Shown: piece after piece, positions 34,625-45,986 of the stretch | Layout of the letters: every line of letters starts with the position of its first letter | Numbering within the stretch: the stretch's first letter is position 1 | Translations under genes and position numbers: made by a program | Notes under the pieces: generated by a model | What the model was told of the DNA's origin: nothing | What the model saw: the letters and a program-made list of their open reading frames with translations, nothing else | Database searches by the model: none | Assembly (NCBI RefSeq): GCF_025244865.1 | Contig: NZ_CP104272.1 | Location: forward strand, 1,488,001 to 1,552,000 | Length of the DNA stretch: 64,000 nucleotides | Direction of reading: 5' to 3' | Origin: Arthrobacter sp. zg-Y1110 | Lineage (GTDB): Bacteria; Actinomycetota; Actinomycetes; Actinomycetales; Micrococcaceae

Positions 34625-35116
34625 ATGGATACCCCCACTCCGGCCCGGTCCCTGTCCGAAAACGATGTCCTCGAAGCCGCGGCACGCCTGGTCGGCGCGT
34701 TCTCCCGCACGGGCACCGAGGAGTACTTCGCGGCGTTCGCTCCGGACGCAACCTTTGTCTTCCACACGGAGCCGGCCAGGCTGGAAAGCCGCGCCGAATA
34801 CGAGGCGCTCTGGGCGTTCTGGCTCACTGAAGGCTGGTCCGTCTCGGCGTGCCAGAGCACCGATGCACATGTGCAGGTGTACGGTGCCAGCGCCGTATTC
34901 AGCCACACGGTGCTGACAACGGCGGGTACGCCGGGGGCAACGGCGACGACCAGGGAACGGGAAACGATTGTCTTCGTCCGGTCCGGTGACCGGATCCTGG
35001 CTGTCCACGAGCATCTTTCGCCGGTGCCGGACCCCGGCTTCAGCCTTGAGCCGGCGGATGCGGGTGCCGCAGAAGGCGCCGACGCCGCCGTCACGCCCGT
35101 CGTCGTTGTTGCCTAA
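34625..35116 (+). CDS. NTF2-like/SnoaL-type protein
   Basis: A 163-residue protein of the nuclear-transport-factor-2 cone fold. The pattern FSRTGTEEYFAAFAPDATFVFH in the first half, EYEALWAFWL, then beta strands ending RILAVHEHLSPVP is typical. Such proteins are small isomerases, hydrolases or ligand-binding partners. The ATG at 34625 follows GAAAGG. It is first in a three-gene operon with the permease and the cyclase, so it probably acts on the same substrate. Confidence 0.85.
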   Translation: MDTPTPARSLSENDVLEAAARLVGAFSRTGTEEYFAAFAPDATFVFHTEPARLESRAEYEALWAFWLTEGWSVSACQSTDAHVQVYGASAVFSHTVLTTAGTPGATATTRERETIVFVRSGDRILAVHEHLSPVPDPGFSLEPADAGAAEGADAAVTPVVVVA

Positions 35117-35126
35117 GGGGAATCCG

Positions 35127-36536
35127 ATGTCAGCAACCGCGCAGCCGTCCGCCTGGGCCCGTCTTTCCCGCCGCCTCGACAAGGACGCCGAGGGCTACGG
35201 TCCGCTCCGCGGCACCCTCGGCGTCGGACGCATCGGCATGATCTGGCTGGCCGCGAACCTGGTGGTCACCACTCTGCTCACCGGTACCCTCTTCGTTCCC
35301 GGCGTCAGCTGGCCCATGGCACTGGGCATGATCGTCCTGGGCACCCTGATCGGTGGCACAGTGCTGGTGCTGGTGGGCAACATGGGCACCCGCACCGGGC
35401 TGCCCACCATGTCCCTGACCAAGGGGTCTTTCGGACTGCGTGGCTCGTTCCTGCCCGTGGCCGCAAACGTGGTCATCCTGATGGGCTGGAGCTGGGTCCA
35501 GGCCATGCTTGCCGGAGTCACGGTGAACTTCCTGGTGGAACGCGCCACCGGTTTCTCCAGTCCCGTCCTCTTCTCCGTGCTCTGCCAGCTGCTGGTGGTG
35601 GCCCTGGCCATCTTCGGCCATAAGGGCATCGCCCGGGTGGAGCCGTGGCTGGCCCTGGTGATCCTGGCCATCATGGCCTACGTCTTCGCCGTCGCGTTCC
35701 GGGAATTCCCGGTGGCCGACTTCGCTGCCATTCCCCGGGACGCCGACGCCGGGATGTCAGCGATCTCCGTGCTCGACGTCGTCATTGCCACAGCCATCTC
35801 CTGGACGGTCCTTTCCGCCGAGTTCAACCGGCTGGCGAAGTCCCAGACCGCCGGCGTGGCCGGCTCCGCCGTCGGTTACGTGGTCTCGACAGTTCTGGCC
35901 ATGGCGCTGGGCGCCACCGCGATTGGCTACGTTGTGCTCGACGGCGGCGAGGCGGTGGGCTTTGATCCGGCCCTGATCGTGGCGATCTTCGGCGCGCCGC
36001 TGGCCGTGGTGATTTTCCTGTCCGTGATGGCTACGAACACCATGGTGGTGTACGGCATGGTCTCCTCCGTGGTGAACATGGTGCCGTCCCGGCGGATCCG
36101 CTTCCTTCCCACGGCCGTGGTGCTGGGTGCCGTGTCCGTCCTCGGTTCCACCTGGCTGGGCCTGCTGGACAGCTTCACGTCCTTCCTGACCGTCATCGGC
36201 GCCCTGTTCATTCCGGTGTTCGCGGTGATGATCGCGGACTATTACGTAGTGCAGAAACGTTCGTACAGCGCGGACATCCTGCTTGGCGACGGCGGGCGCT
36301 ACTGGTTCCGGCGCGGCATCAACGCCGCGGCACTGGTGGCCTGGCTGGCGGGCGCGGGTGCCTCCGTGCTCCTGACCTATGTGCTGCCCAGTCCGCTCGG
36401 GGCCACCATTCCCACCTTTGCGCTCACCTTTGTCCTCTACCTCGGCTGGTGCGCGGTGACCGGCCGCGTGGTTGCAGGCCGACCGCAGTCCCTCCACCTG
36501 AGCGAGCCCGCCCCGGTTGCGGACGGAACGGTGTAG
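35127..36536 (+). CDS. NCS1-family nucleobase/purine-cytosine permease
   Basis: A 469-residue membrane transporter with about twelve helices. The start LDKDAEGYGPLRGTLGVGRI, the NMGTRTGLPTMSLTKGSFG loop and the SWTVLSAEFNRLAKS segment match cytosine/purine/allantoin symporters (CodB-like). It should import a small heterocyclic or amide compound with H+ or Na+. The start at 35127 has AGGGGAA upstream and lies ten bases past the NTF2-like stop. The cyclase gene begins three bases after its stop. Confidence 0.9.
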   Translation: MSATAQPSAWARLSRRLDKDAEGYGPLRGTLGVGRIGMIWLAANLVVTTLLTGTLFVPGVSWPMALGMIVLGTLIGGTVLVLVGNMGTRTGLPTMSLTKGSFGLRGSFLPVAANVVILMGWSWVQAMLAGVTVNFLVERATGFSSPVLFSVLCQLLVVALAIFGHKGIARVEPWLALVILAIMAYVFAVAFREFPVADFAAIPRDADAGMSAISVLDVVIATAISWTVLSAEFNRLAKSQTAGVAGSAVGYVVSTVLAMALGATAIGYVVLDGGEAVGFDPALIVAIFGAPLAVVIFLSVMATNTMVVYGMVSSVVNMVPSRRIRFLPTAVVLGAVSVLGSTWLGLLDSFTSFLTVIGALFIPVFAVMIADYYVVQKRSYSADILLGDGGRYWFRRGINAAALVAWLAGAGASVLLTYVLPSPLGATIPTFALTFVLYLGWCAVTGRVVAGRPQSLHLSEPAPVADGTV

Positions 36537-36539
36537 CCG

Positions 36540-37208
36540 ATGCAGGTTGTCGACCTCAGCCATCCGATCCGCACCGGAATGCAGGTTTTCCCCGGCGACC
36601 CGTCCGTGGAGCTAAACAGTGCGGCCACAGTAGCTGCGGACGGCTTCGCCGTGGCGCAGCTGCACTTGGGCAGCCATACCGGAACGCACCTGGACGCGCC
36701 GCTGCATACGGTGCAGGACGGTACTGCCGTGGACGCGATGCCGTTGGAGGCCCTCATGGGTCCCGCACGGATAGTCTCCCTGCCCGAGCCCGCCGCCAAC
36801 ACCGTCCTCCGGTGGAAGGACGTGAGCGGGCAACTGGCGGGCCTGCTGCCCGGAACCATCGTGCTGTTCTCCACGGGCTGGTCCCGGTACTTCAACACCG
36901 GTACCTACCTGCAGCACCCGGCCTTCGACGCCGAAATCGCCGAACGGCTCGTAACGGCGGGGGTGCGGCTGGTCGGAGTGGATACCCTCAACCCGGACCC
37001 CACGCCGGGACCGGCCGAATCCGGGCAGGCCCAGGGTGGGACGTTCCTGCCGTTCCACGATGTGTTCCTGGGTTCAGGAGGCGGGATCGTCGAGAACCTG
37101 ACGAACCTGGACGCGGTGCCGTGGCCGGAACCGTGGTTCTCGGCGCTGCCCCTGCGGCTGGAGGGACTGGACGGTTCGCCCGTGCGTGCCGTGGCGCTTA
37201 AGCCCTGA
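36540..37208 (+). CDS. Cyclase-family metal amidohydrolase (kynurenine-formamidase/isatin-hydrolase-like)
   Basis: A 222-residue enzyme of the cyclase family. The metal-binding signature is GSHTGTHLDAPLH (about residues 43-55), preceded by DLSHPIRTGMQVFPGDP and followed by FSTGWSRYF. Members open a cyclic amide or hydrolyse a formamide with a divalent metal. Together with the NCS1 importer this suggests uptake and hydrolysis of a cyclic nitrogen compound; the exact one cannot be read from sequence. The last ten bases overlap the convergent DUF2809 gene. Confidence 0.88.
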   Translation: MQVVDLSHPIRTGMQVFPGDPSVELNSAATVAADGFAVAQLHLGSHTGTHLDAPLHTVQDGTAVDAMPLEALMGPARIVSLPEPAANTVLRWKDVSGQLAGLLPGTIVLFSTGWSRYFNTGTYLQHPAFDAEIAERLVTAGVRLVGVDTLNPDPTPGPAESGQAQGGTFLPFHDVFLGSGGGIVENLTNLDAVPWPEPWFSALPLRLEGLDGSPVRAVALKP

Positions 37209-37629
37209 CCCGATCCCGGTTCCGGCGGTCCTGCACGCGGCCGAGCAGCCGGTCACCCAGACAGGCTCCCGCGGCACCCACCAGATACGCGGGAAGGTCC
37301 CAGGGGTTGAAGGTAGTGCCAAACACCAGCCGCAGCGGCGGCCACGCGGTTCCCCACGTCGTCGGATAGCCGGTGAGCTGGAACAGCTCGACCAGGACGC
37401 AGAACACGACGGCGGCACCTGCTACCCGCCACAGCCGTGCCCCCGGGAGAACGAAGGCCAGCAGCAGGTACAGAAGCGCGGCATACAGGATCCCGCCGGA
37501 CGCGTCGCCCAGTATCCCCGGCAGCCCGGTGCGGGCGACCAAGCCCAGCACCAGGACCGCGACGGCGGCGCAGGCAAGGGCAGCGCGGCGGCGCAGGCGT
37601 GAAGTTTCGATGCCGCCACTGTATGCCAT
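37198..37629 (-). CDS. DUF2809-type membrane protein (VanZ-like layout)
   Basis: A 143-residue protein with four hydrophobic segments and the motif VELFQLTGYP, followed by GTTFNPWDLPAYLVGAA. That combination marks small DUF2809 membrane proteins of unknown role. The start is uncertain: the ATG at 37629 is preferred, and a GTG at 37701 would add 24 basic residues. It converges with the cyclase and overlaps it by eleven bases. Confidence 0.75.
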   Translation of the reverse strand: MAYSGGIETSRLRRRAALACAAVAVLVLGLVARTGLPGILGDASGGILYAALLYLLLAFVLPGARLWRVAGAAVVFCVLVELFQLTGYPTTWGTAWPPLRLVFGTTFNPWDLPAYLVGAAGACLGDRLLGRVQDRRNRDRVRA

Positions 37630-37770
37630 GCGCTGCCTGCGCCGGACGGGTCTGCGGAGCAGGAGGACTGGCAAAGGCCGGGTAAGCGCCTTGTTCGGCA
37701 CCTACCCGATAGGCTGAGGCCCCGGGACACGCCTCCCCGGCCAAGAGTCGAATTACACCTGGAGGAATCA

Positions 37771-38721
37771 ATGAAGACTGTGCCCTTCGGCAGTACCGAT
37801 CTTTTGGTGCCCAACGTCGTTGCGGGAATGATGCGCATCGCCGATGACACCGATGAGCAGATTCGTGCCCTGTACACGGCGTCCCGCGAGGCGGGAATCG
37901 ACTTCTTCGACCACGCCGACCTGTACGGGTTCAACCACCCAAGCGGTGGCTACCACCTGTGCGAACGCCGTTTCGCCGAGGCGCTGCAGCTGACCTCCTC
38001 GGAGCGCGGACAGATCAACCTGCAGACCAAGACGGGCATCGTCGACGATCCGTGGGGCTATGACCAATCGTACGAACACATCGTCTCCTCGGCAGAGGAA
38101 TCACTGAAGGCGCTGCGCACCGACTACCTCGATGTGCTGCTGCTGCACCGGCCTGACGCCTTGGTCGAACCCGAGGAAGTCGCCCGTGCCTTCGACCATC
38201 TCGAGTCCAGCGGCAAGGTTCGCTCCTTCGGCGTCTCCAACCACACCCCGCGCCAGATCGACCTGCTGAAGACCGCGGTGCGGCAACCGATCGTGGCCAA
38301 CCAGGTGCAGCTCTCCATTACGCACTCCACAATCATCGCCCAGGGCCTGTCATCGAACATGGCCAGCCATAACGACTCGATCACCCGCGACGGCGGCGGC
38401 CTGGTCGACTATGCCCGGATCAACAAGATCACCCTGCAGGCCTGGTCGCCGTTCCAGAGAGGCTTCCAGGGCGGCGTCTTCTTCGGCTCGCCCGACTACC
38501 CGGAGTTGAACGTCGAACTCGACAGGCTCGCGGTGAAGTACGGGGTGACCCCTACCGCGATCGCGGTCGCCTGGATCACCCGGCATCCGGCCGGGATGCA
38601 GGTGGTCCTCGGGACCACGACGCCGCAGCGCGTCACCGATGCCGCACAGGGATCGGACATTCCGCTGACCAGGGGCGAGTGGTACGGACTCCTTCAGGCG
38701 GCCGGCCACAACGTGCCCTGA
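37771..38721 (+). CDS. Aldo/keto reductase (YdhF-type)
   Basis: A 316-residue NADPH-dependent TIM-barrel oxidoreductase. The catalytic tetrad can be seen as Asp and Tyr in FFDHADLYGFN, Lys in LQTKTGI and His in LLLHRPD. The cofactor site near the end is VVLGTTTPQRVTDA. The substrate is unknown. A strong GGAGGA ribosome site lies six bases before the ATG. It stands alone and converges on the ATPase operon with 30 bases between stops. Confidence 0.92.
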   Translation: MKTVPFGSTDLLVPNVVAGMMRIADDTDEQIRALYTASREAGIDFFDHADLYGFNHPSGGYHLCERRFAEALQLTSSERGQINLQTKTGIVDDPWGYDQSYEHIVSSAEESLKALRTDYLDVLLLHRPDALVEPEEVARAFDHLESSGKVRSFGVSNHTPRQIDLLKTAVRQPIVANQVQLSITHSTIIAQGLSSNMASHNDSITRDGGGLVDYARINKITLQAWSPFQRGFQGGVFFGSPDYPELNVELDRLAVKYGVTPTAIAVAWITRHPAGMQVVLGTTTPQRVTDAAQGSDIPLTRGEWYGLLQAAGHNVP

Positions 38722-38751
38722 GCGGGTCCTTGTCCCGCTGAAGGTATGCCC

Positions 38752-39351
38752 TCACATCAGCCCGGCGGCCCAGCGCAGGCGCAGGCTCTCCTCCAGCTCC
38801 TGCTCGGCGATCCGGCGTTCGATAGCAGTCAACTGTTCCTCCAGTCGGGGGATCCACCTATTCTCTACAGCCCGCTGCCGCGTTCGGGTGGCCGCGAGTT
38901 CCTCCGACACGAGCAGCAACGCCCGTTGCCCGGCCGCCGCGGCCACGGCCGCTTCCAAGGCTTCCCGGTGCGCCGACGCCGCAAACGCCAGGGCGGAGCT
39001 GCCGCCGGCCGGCGGAGACGTCGGCACCGTGCAGGACGCAGATTCGGGATACGAGATGCCCATCGCCCCGCCCCACTGCACCACGGCGACCGCCGGGTCC
39101 GGTGGGGCCGCCTCCAGCAGCCGGTCCGCACCGTCCAGCCCGGTACTGCGCTGCAGCCACACCGCAGCCGTCCGGGCGCTGGTTTCCCAGGTACGGATAC
39201 CCGCATCAGCGCGTTCCTGCAGCCCGTCGATGGCTGCCTGCAGGATGCGCTGCTTCCGGTCCAGCAGCTCGGCCCCGCGCCGGGCCGTGGCGAGCCGCCG
39301 CTGCACCTCGGACCGCTCGGCGCGGCTGCCGCCGGACCGGAACCCGCTCAC
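38752..39351 (-). CDS. atpD: V/A-type ATPase subunit D (central shaft)
   Basis: A 199-residue helical protein, long coiled coil at both ends with a short middle domain, as expected of the rotor shaft (for example RRLATARRGAELLDRKQRIL near the start and RLEEQLTAIERRIAEQELEE near the end). It links the catalytic A3B3 head to the membrane rotor. The start is the GTG at 39351, seven bases after GGAG and 14 bases past the subunit B stop; an ATG at 39368 opens only six codons. Last gene of the operon. Confidence 0.88.
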   Translation of the reverse strand: MSGFRSGGSRAERSEVQRRLATARRGAELLDRKQRILQAAIDGLQERADAGIRTWETSARTAAVWLQRSTGLDGADRLLEAAPPDPAVAVVQWGGAMGISYPESASCTVPTSPPAGGSSALAFAASAHREALEAAVAAAAGQRALLLVSEELAATRTRQRAVENRWIPRLEEQLTAIERRIAEQELEESLRLRWAAGLM

Positions 39352-39364
39352 AGCTGGACTCCGC

Positions 39365-40768
39365 TCATGGCACCGTCGCGCCCGTCCCGGGCAGGTACCG
39401 GTCCAGGAATTCGGCGGACAGCATGGTCAGTTCCCGCCGCGGCAGCAGCGACAGCGCCTGCCAGGCAAGGTCCAGCGTCTGCTCCAGGGTGCGCAGCTCG
39501 TCCCGGCCCTGGTTGAGCAGTTCCTTCTCCACCACGGTGCGGAACTCGATGTAGGCCTTGTCGGTCTCGCTCAGCGCGGCGGCTCCCACCAGTTCGGCCA
39601 GTTCCGCTGCGGACCGGGCGCGGGCCATGGCGGACAGGATCTGCGCGGCGACGTCGAGGTGGTCCTCTCGGGTGCGTCCCCGCCCGGCACCGCTGCGCAT
39701 CAGTCGTGACAGGGAGGACAGCACATCCACCGGGGGATAGATGCCGCGCGCGTCGATATCGCCGTCGAGCACCACCTGCCCCTCGGTAATGTAACCGGTC
39801 AGATCCGGCACCGGGTGGGTGATGTCCCCGGCGGGCATGGTCAGCACCGGCACAATGGTCACCGATCCCTCCCGGCCCCGGACGCGTCCGCAGCGTTCGT
39901 ACAGGGTTGCCAGGTCGCTGTAGAGATAGCCCGGGTAGCCGCGCCGGGCCGGGATTTCCCGGCGCGCAGCGGACACTTCGCGCACCGCCTCGGCGTAGCT
40001 GGTCATATCCGACATCACCACCAGCACGTCGGAACCGTCGTCATAGGCCAGGGACTCCGCGATGGTCAGGGCGATGCGCGGGGTCAGGATCCGTTCAATT
40101 ACCGGATCGTCCGCGGCGTTCAGCAGCAGCACCAGCTCACCGGCGGCGGAACGTTCCTCCAGCCGGTCGCGGATATAGGCGATATCGGCATGCGTCATGC
40201 CCATGGCCGCGAACACCACCCGGAAGGCCCGCCCGGAGGATGCGGTCGCCTGGGCAGCGATCTGCGTGGCCAGGGTGAGGTGCGGCAGCCCGGGGATGGA
40301 GAAGATCGGCAGCTTTTGGCCGCGGACCAGGGTGGTGAGGGCATCCACCACGGAGATGCCGGTGATTACCGGGTCCTGCGGCGGTTCACGGAAGACGGGG
40401 TTCAGCGGCCAGCCGCCCACCGGGGAAGTGTGCTCCGCGGTGACCGGCGGGCCGCCGTCGAGCGGCTCTCCCCGCCCGTTGCATACCCGGCCGAGCCAGC
40501 CGGTGCCCACCGGGACCGCCAGCGGCCGGCCCTGGAACCGGACCTCCACTCCGCCCAGTGCCATGCCCTCGGTGCCTTCGAGGACCTGCAGGGTGGTCTC
40601 GTCGCCGTCAATCTCCAGCACCAGTCCGTGCCGCTGGGGACCGCCGTCGACGTCGACGGTAGCGAACTCGTCCCAGCCCACGCCCTCCGTGTCGCCAAGA
40701 ACCAGCAGGGGTCCGCGCAGTTCACGCACATCGCTGTGGCCCACCCGTGCCCGGTTGCCGCTAGCCAT
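39365..40768 (-). CDS. atpB: V/A-type ATPase subunit B
   Basis: A 467-residue non-catalytic nucleotide-binding subunit. It has the degenerate P-loop region typical of B subunits (IFSIPGLPHLTLATQIAAQA), then VVFAAMGMTHADIAYI, RRGYPGYLYSDLATLYERCGR and MPAGDITHPVPDLTGYI. No GKT Walker motif is present, as expected. I prefer the ATG at 40768 (GGGAG six bases upstream) to one at 40774. It lies four bases past the subunit A stop. Confidence 0.92.
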   Translation of the reverse strand: MASGNRARVGHSDVRELRGPLLVLGDTEGVGWDEFATVDVDGGPQRHGLVLEIDGDETTLQVLEGTEGMALGGVEVRFQGRPLAVPVGTGWLGRVCNGRGEPLDGGPPVTAEHTSPVGGWPLNPVFREPPQDPVITGISVVDALTTLVRGQKLPIFSIPGLPHLTLATQIAAQATASSGRAFRVVFAAMGMTHADIAYIRDRLEERSAAGELVLLLNAADDPVIERILTPRIALTIAESLAYDDGSDVLVVMSDMTSYAEAVREVSAARREIPARRGYPGYLYSDLATLYERCGRVRGREGSVTIVPVLTMPAGDITHPVPDLTGYITEGQVVLDGDIDARGIYPPVDVLSSLSRLMRSGAGRGRTREDHLDVAAQILSAMARARSAAELAELVGAAALSETDKAYIEFRTVVEKELLNQGRDELRTLEQTLDLAWQALSLLPRRELTMLSAEFLDRYLPGTGATVP

Positions 40769-42557
40769 GGGCATCTCCCGTCGATGGCTGATCCAGTGTT
40801 TCGGTAAGCTGCCGCACGAAGGCCCGGCCGCGCTCCTGCACGCCGGCGGCATCCGTGGGCCCGGTATCCTCGCGCAGGCGCAGGATGGGGGAGAAGTCAT
40901 AGCGGTCGACGTCGGCCGGCGGCACCCCGCGGGCCACCAGGGTCTGGCAGGTCTCCACCACGTCCAGCACCGCCTGCAGCAGGGCGGCGCCCTTTTCCTC
41001 GGAGCTGTAACCGTCATTGGGGCTGAGCGCGTTCTGCAGCAGCACCCCGTCACGGATCAGCCGCCCGCCCAGGAGGACCATCTGTTCATGTCCGGGGAGG
41101 GAGGAGGCACCGATGATTTCCGCCAGGGCAGTCAGCCGGTCAGCTTCCGAGAGGAGCAGGGAGGCCTGCGCACGGCGCTGCGCCCACTGCGGATCCCCGT
41201 GGGCGGAGTACCAGCGGCCCAGCGACTCGGCATCCCGGGAGAAGGAGCCGCGCCAGCTGACGGCTGGGTAGTGCCGGGAGTAGGCGAGGTCCCGGTCCAG
41301 CAGCCACAGCGTGCGGACAAAGCGCTGGGTGCCGGTGGTCACCGGTTCGCTCATGTCCCCGCCCGGAGGGGAGACCGCTCCGATCACGGTGACCGACGCC
41401 GTCGCCCCGCCCAACGTGCGTACCCGGGCGGCACGTTCGTAGAACGCCGCGAGTTCGCTGGCCAGGGAAGCCGGATACCCTTCCTCGGCGGGGAGGTCGC
41501 CGTTGCGGTTGGCGAACTCGCGCAGCGCCTCGGCCCAGCGGGAGGTGGAGTCGGCAATCACGACGGCGTCGTAACCCATGTCCCGGAAGAACTCGGCCAC
41601 GGTGACTCCGGTGGCGATGGACGCTTCCCGGGCCATCATGGGCATGTTGGAGGTATTGGCGATGATGACGGTCCGGTCAATCAGCTTCCCGCCGGTACGG
41701 GGATCGTCCAGCCCGGAGAGCCCTTCCAGGACGTCGGCCATCTCGTTGCCGCGCTCGCCGCAGCCCACATAGACAATCACATCCGCATCGGACCACTTGG
41801 CGATCTGCTGCAGGGTGAGGGTCTTCCCGGTGCCGAAGCCGCCGGGTACCGCGGCTGCCGCGCCGCGGGGAACCGGGAAGAGCAGGTCCAGCACCCGCTG
41901 CCCGGTCTGCAGCGGAACCACATCGGTGATGCGCTCGCCGAAAGGCCGGGGGCTGTGTACCGGCCAGCGCTGCGCCAGCGGCACCTCCACGCCGCCGATC
42001 CTGGCCACGGGATCCAACGGCCGGACCTTGCCCTCGGCCAGCCAGGTCAGTTCCCCGGAGACCGACGGCGGTGCCAGCACGCGGAATTCGATCGTTCCCA
42101 CGCCGGGCACGGTGCCCAGGACCTGGCCGGCCCGCACCATGTCGCCGACGGCTACCGACGGCGCGAACTCCCACCGGGTTTCCAGCACTGCCGGGTCTTC
42201 GGCCGAGCTCTGCCGCTCCTGCGTGAGCCACAGCGGAGCCGAGGACAGGGGGCGCAGCAGCCCGTCGAAGACCGTGCCCAGCAGTCCCGGCCCCAGCAGC
42301 CCGGCCAGCTGATGGCCGGTCCGCTCGGCACGGTCGCCGGCCTTCAACCCGCCGGTGTATTCATACGCCTGAAGGGTGGCTTCGTCGCCGTTGATGGCGA
42401 TCGCCTGCGCGGCAATGCCGTCCGGACCGATGTTGACCACCTCAAGCATGGACAACCCCGGCAGTCCGCTGACTTCCACGAGCGGTCCGCTCACCCGGGT
42501 GATCCGGCCGTCGCCTGCTGATTCAGCCGGGCCCGGAGTCCTCACGCGTCGTCCCAT
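40761..42557 (-). CDS. atpA: V/A-type ATPase subunit A (catalytic)
   Basis: A 598-residue catalytic subunit. It has an N-terminal beta barrel (GRITRVSGPLVEVSGLPG), the non-homologous bulge region, Walker A in VPGGFGTGKTLTLQQ (about residue 235), YVGCGERGNEMADVL with the catalytic Glu, and NTSNMPMMAREASIATG. All elements of an active rotary catalytic subunit are present. Length matches archaeal and Thermus A subunits (about 580-600). It overlaps subunit E by 16 bases. Confidence 0.94.
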   Translation of the reverse strand: MGRRVRTPGPAESAGDGRITRVSGPLVEVSGLPGLSMLEVVNIGPDGIAAQAIAINGDEATLQAYEYTGGLKAGDRAERTGHQLAGLLGPGLLGTVFDGLLRPLSSAPLWLTQERQSSAEDPAVLETRWEFAPSVAVGDMVRAGQVLGTVPGVGTIEFRVLAPPSVSGELTWLAEGKVRPLDPVARIGGVEVPLAQRWPVHSPRPFGERITDVVPLQTGQRVLDLLFPVPRGAAAAVPGGFGTGKTLTLQQIAKWSDADVIVYVGCGERGNEMADVLEGLSGLDDPRTGGKLIDRTVIIANTSNMPMMAREASIATGVTVAEFFRDMGYDAVVIADSTSRWAEALREFANRNGDLPAEEGYPASLASELAAFYERAARVRTLGGATASVTVIGAVSPPGGDMSEPVTTGTQRFVRTLWLLDRDLAYSRHYPAVSWRGSFSRDAESLGRWYSAHGDPQWAQRRAQASLLLSEADRLTALAEIIGASSLPGHEQMVLLGGRLIRDGVLLQNALSPNDGYSSEEKGAALLQAVLDVVETCQTLVARGVPPADVDRYDFSPILRLREDTGPTDAAGVQERGRAFVRQLTETLDQPSTGDAHG

Positions 42558-43065
42558 AACCGCCGCACCTCCCCGGCGTGGTCCTCCAGTGCCTGGTCTG
42601 CCAGGGTGGGCAGCGACAGGTCCAGCCGCCGCGAGCCGGCTGTTCCGATGACGCCGCCCTTGTAGCTTTCGGTCACGGATGCCATGGGGCCGAGGACGCG
42701 GCCCGCCTGCGCGGTCAGCCGCCGCAGGATCTGCGGGTAGCGCGGGTCCCTACGGACTTCATGCACCTGTTCCTGCACCTGCTCGGCCAGCAGCGACCGC
42801 AGGCGTTCCTGTTCGGCCAGCACCGTCCGGCGTGCCTGCCGGCGGGCGCGGGCGGAGGACGCAGCGGCGTCGGCCCTGGCCGCCTCGGCCCCCTCGCGCT
42901 GCGCAGTTCGGCGGATCGCGTCCGCCTCCGCCTGGGCCCGGCCGAGCAGATCCGCCGCCTGCTGCCTGGCCTCGGAATCCAGCCGGGCGGCTTCCGTCCC
43001 GGCGTTTCGGCGCAGTGCCTGGCGCACCGGGTCCAGGGCTGTCTCGGCGCCCTGCGGCAGCCGGG

Positions 43066-43069
<4 letters not shown>
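42542..43069 (-). CDS. atpE: V/A-type ATPase subunit E (peripheral stalk)
   Basis: A 175-residue protein. A long Ala/Arg/Glu-rich helix (about residues 10-100) is followed by a small globular part with ESYKGGVIGTAGSRRLDLSLP, the recognisable core of E subunits. It pairs with the G/H-type helix protein at 45986-46429 to form the stator stalk. The ATG at 43069 overlaps the subunit F stop (ATGA). Confidence 0.85.
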
Positions 43070-45032
<1,963 letters not shown>

Positions 45033-45046
<14 letters not shown>

Positions 45047-45986
45047 CGAGCACCTCGCTTCTCCCGGTGCCGGCCGCTGCGGCGGCCAGGGCGGCCCGGA
45101 CCCGCCAGGCATCCGCGGCCAGGACCGCCATGGCCCCGACAATGACGTCCGGGCCGGGCAGGCCGGCCCGCAGCAGTCCGAAACCGTCCGTTTCCACCTG
45201 CGCGGCGAGACGGGCCTCCGCCCGCCACAGCTCCTGCGGTTCCTGCACCTCGCCCAGGACCTGTCCGGCAGCCGGGCTCAATGCCGCGGTCAGCTCCGGC
45301 AGCGACGCAGCTTCGGTCCATCGGGTGCCGATCAGCGGACGGAGCAGGGATACCAGCCGGTCCGTGGTGCCGGTTCCGGTCACCAGCAGCAGGCGGGCGG
45401 CCAGCAGCACGGCACCGGCAACAGCCCACGGGCGTGTTGCAGGGGCGGCCGAGGCCAGCCGGCGCAGCCAGACGGCCGTGAGCATATCCGGCAGGGACAC
45501 GGCGGGGCCGGGGTCACCCCAGGGCGACGCGGCCAGCATCGCCTGCAGCGTCTCGGGGGAATCGGCGGTCTGCAGCCGAGGCCAGGCCGTGGCCAGCCCG
45601 CCCAGGTCGAACACGGGGGCCGAATCGGCGCCCGGCTCCAACCCGGCCCCGGTGCCGGTGTTCCGCCGCAGTGCGGCGGCCAGGGCAACGATGTTGTCCG
45701 CCTCGTACCGTGCGGCGGCGGCCCGGACCAGCTGTGTGTCCTGGCCGGCCGGCAGCCAGCCCGCCAGGACACGCAGCTGCCAGAGCACGGTACGCCGGGT
45801 GGCCTGCTGCGCAGCTCCAAGTGTGCGGGTGCCGGCCAACTGATCGGCGTACACCGATCCTTCCAAGGCCTCTACGGCGGCCGGCAGGTCCGGCAGCGCG
45901 GAGAGTTCCCGGCAGGTGCCGGCGCCTACCCTCCGCTGCGCCATGGACCGTGCCCTCACGGTGGCCGCCACCCAGTCTGCTCTCAT
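45033..45986 (-). CDS. atpC: V/A-type ATPase subunit C/d (rotor collar)
   Basis: A 317-residue all-helical protein of the AC39/subunit d family. The typical pieces are YADQLAGTRTLGAAQQATRR, RYEADNIVALAAALR (the conserved Y-x-x-x-N-I) and a terminal DAWRVRAALAAAAAG. It connects the proteolipid ring to the D-F shaft. Its ATG shares a base with the stop of the preceding helix subunit (TGATG). Its place directly after the first stalk gene differs from Thermus, where C follows E. Confidence 0.85.

Noticed and set aside
38721..38739. Terminator between the aldo/keto reductase and the ATPase operon
   Set aside because: AGCGGG/CCCGCT is only 6 bp and no T-run follows in either direction.
40197..42521. 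A 774-codon plus-strand open frame
   Set aside because: Antisense to ATPase subunits A and B, no family pattern, no ribosome site.
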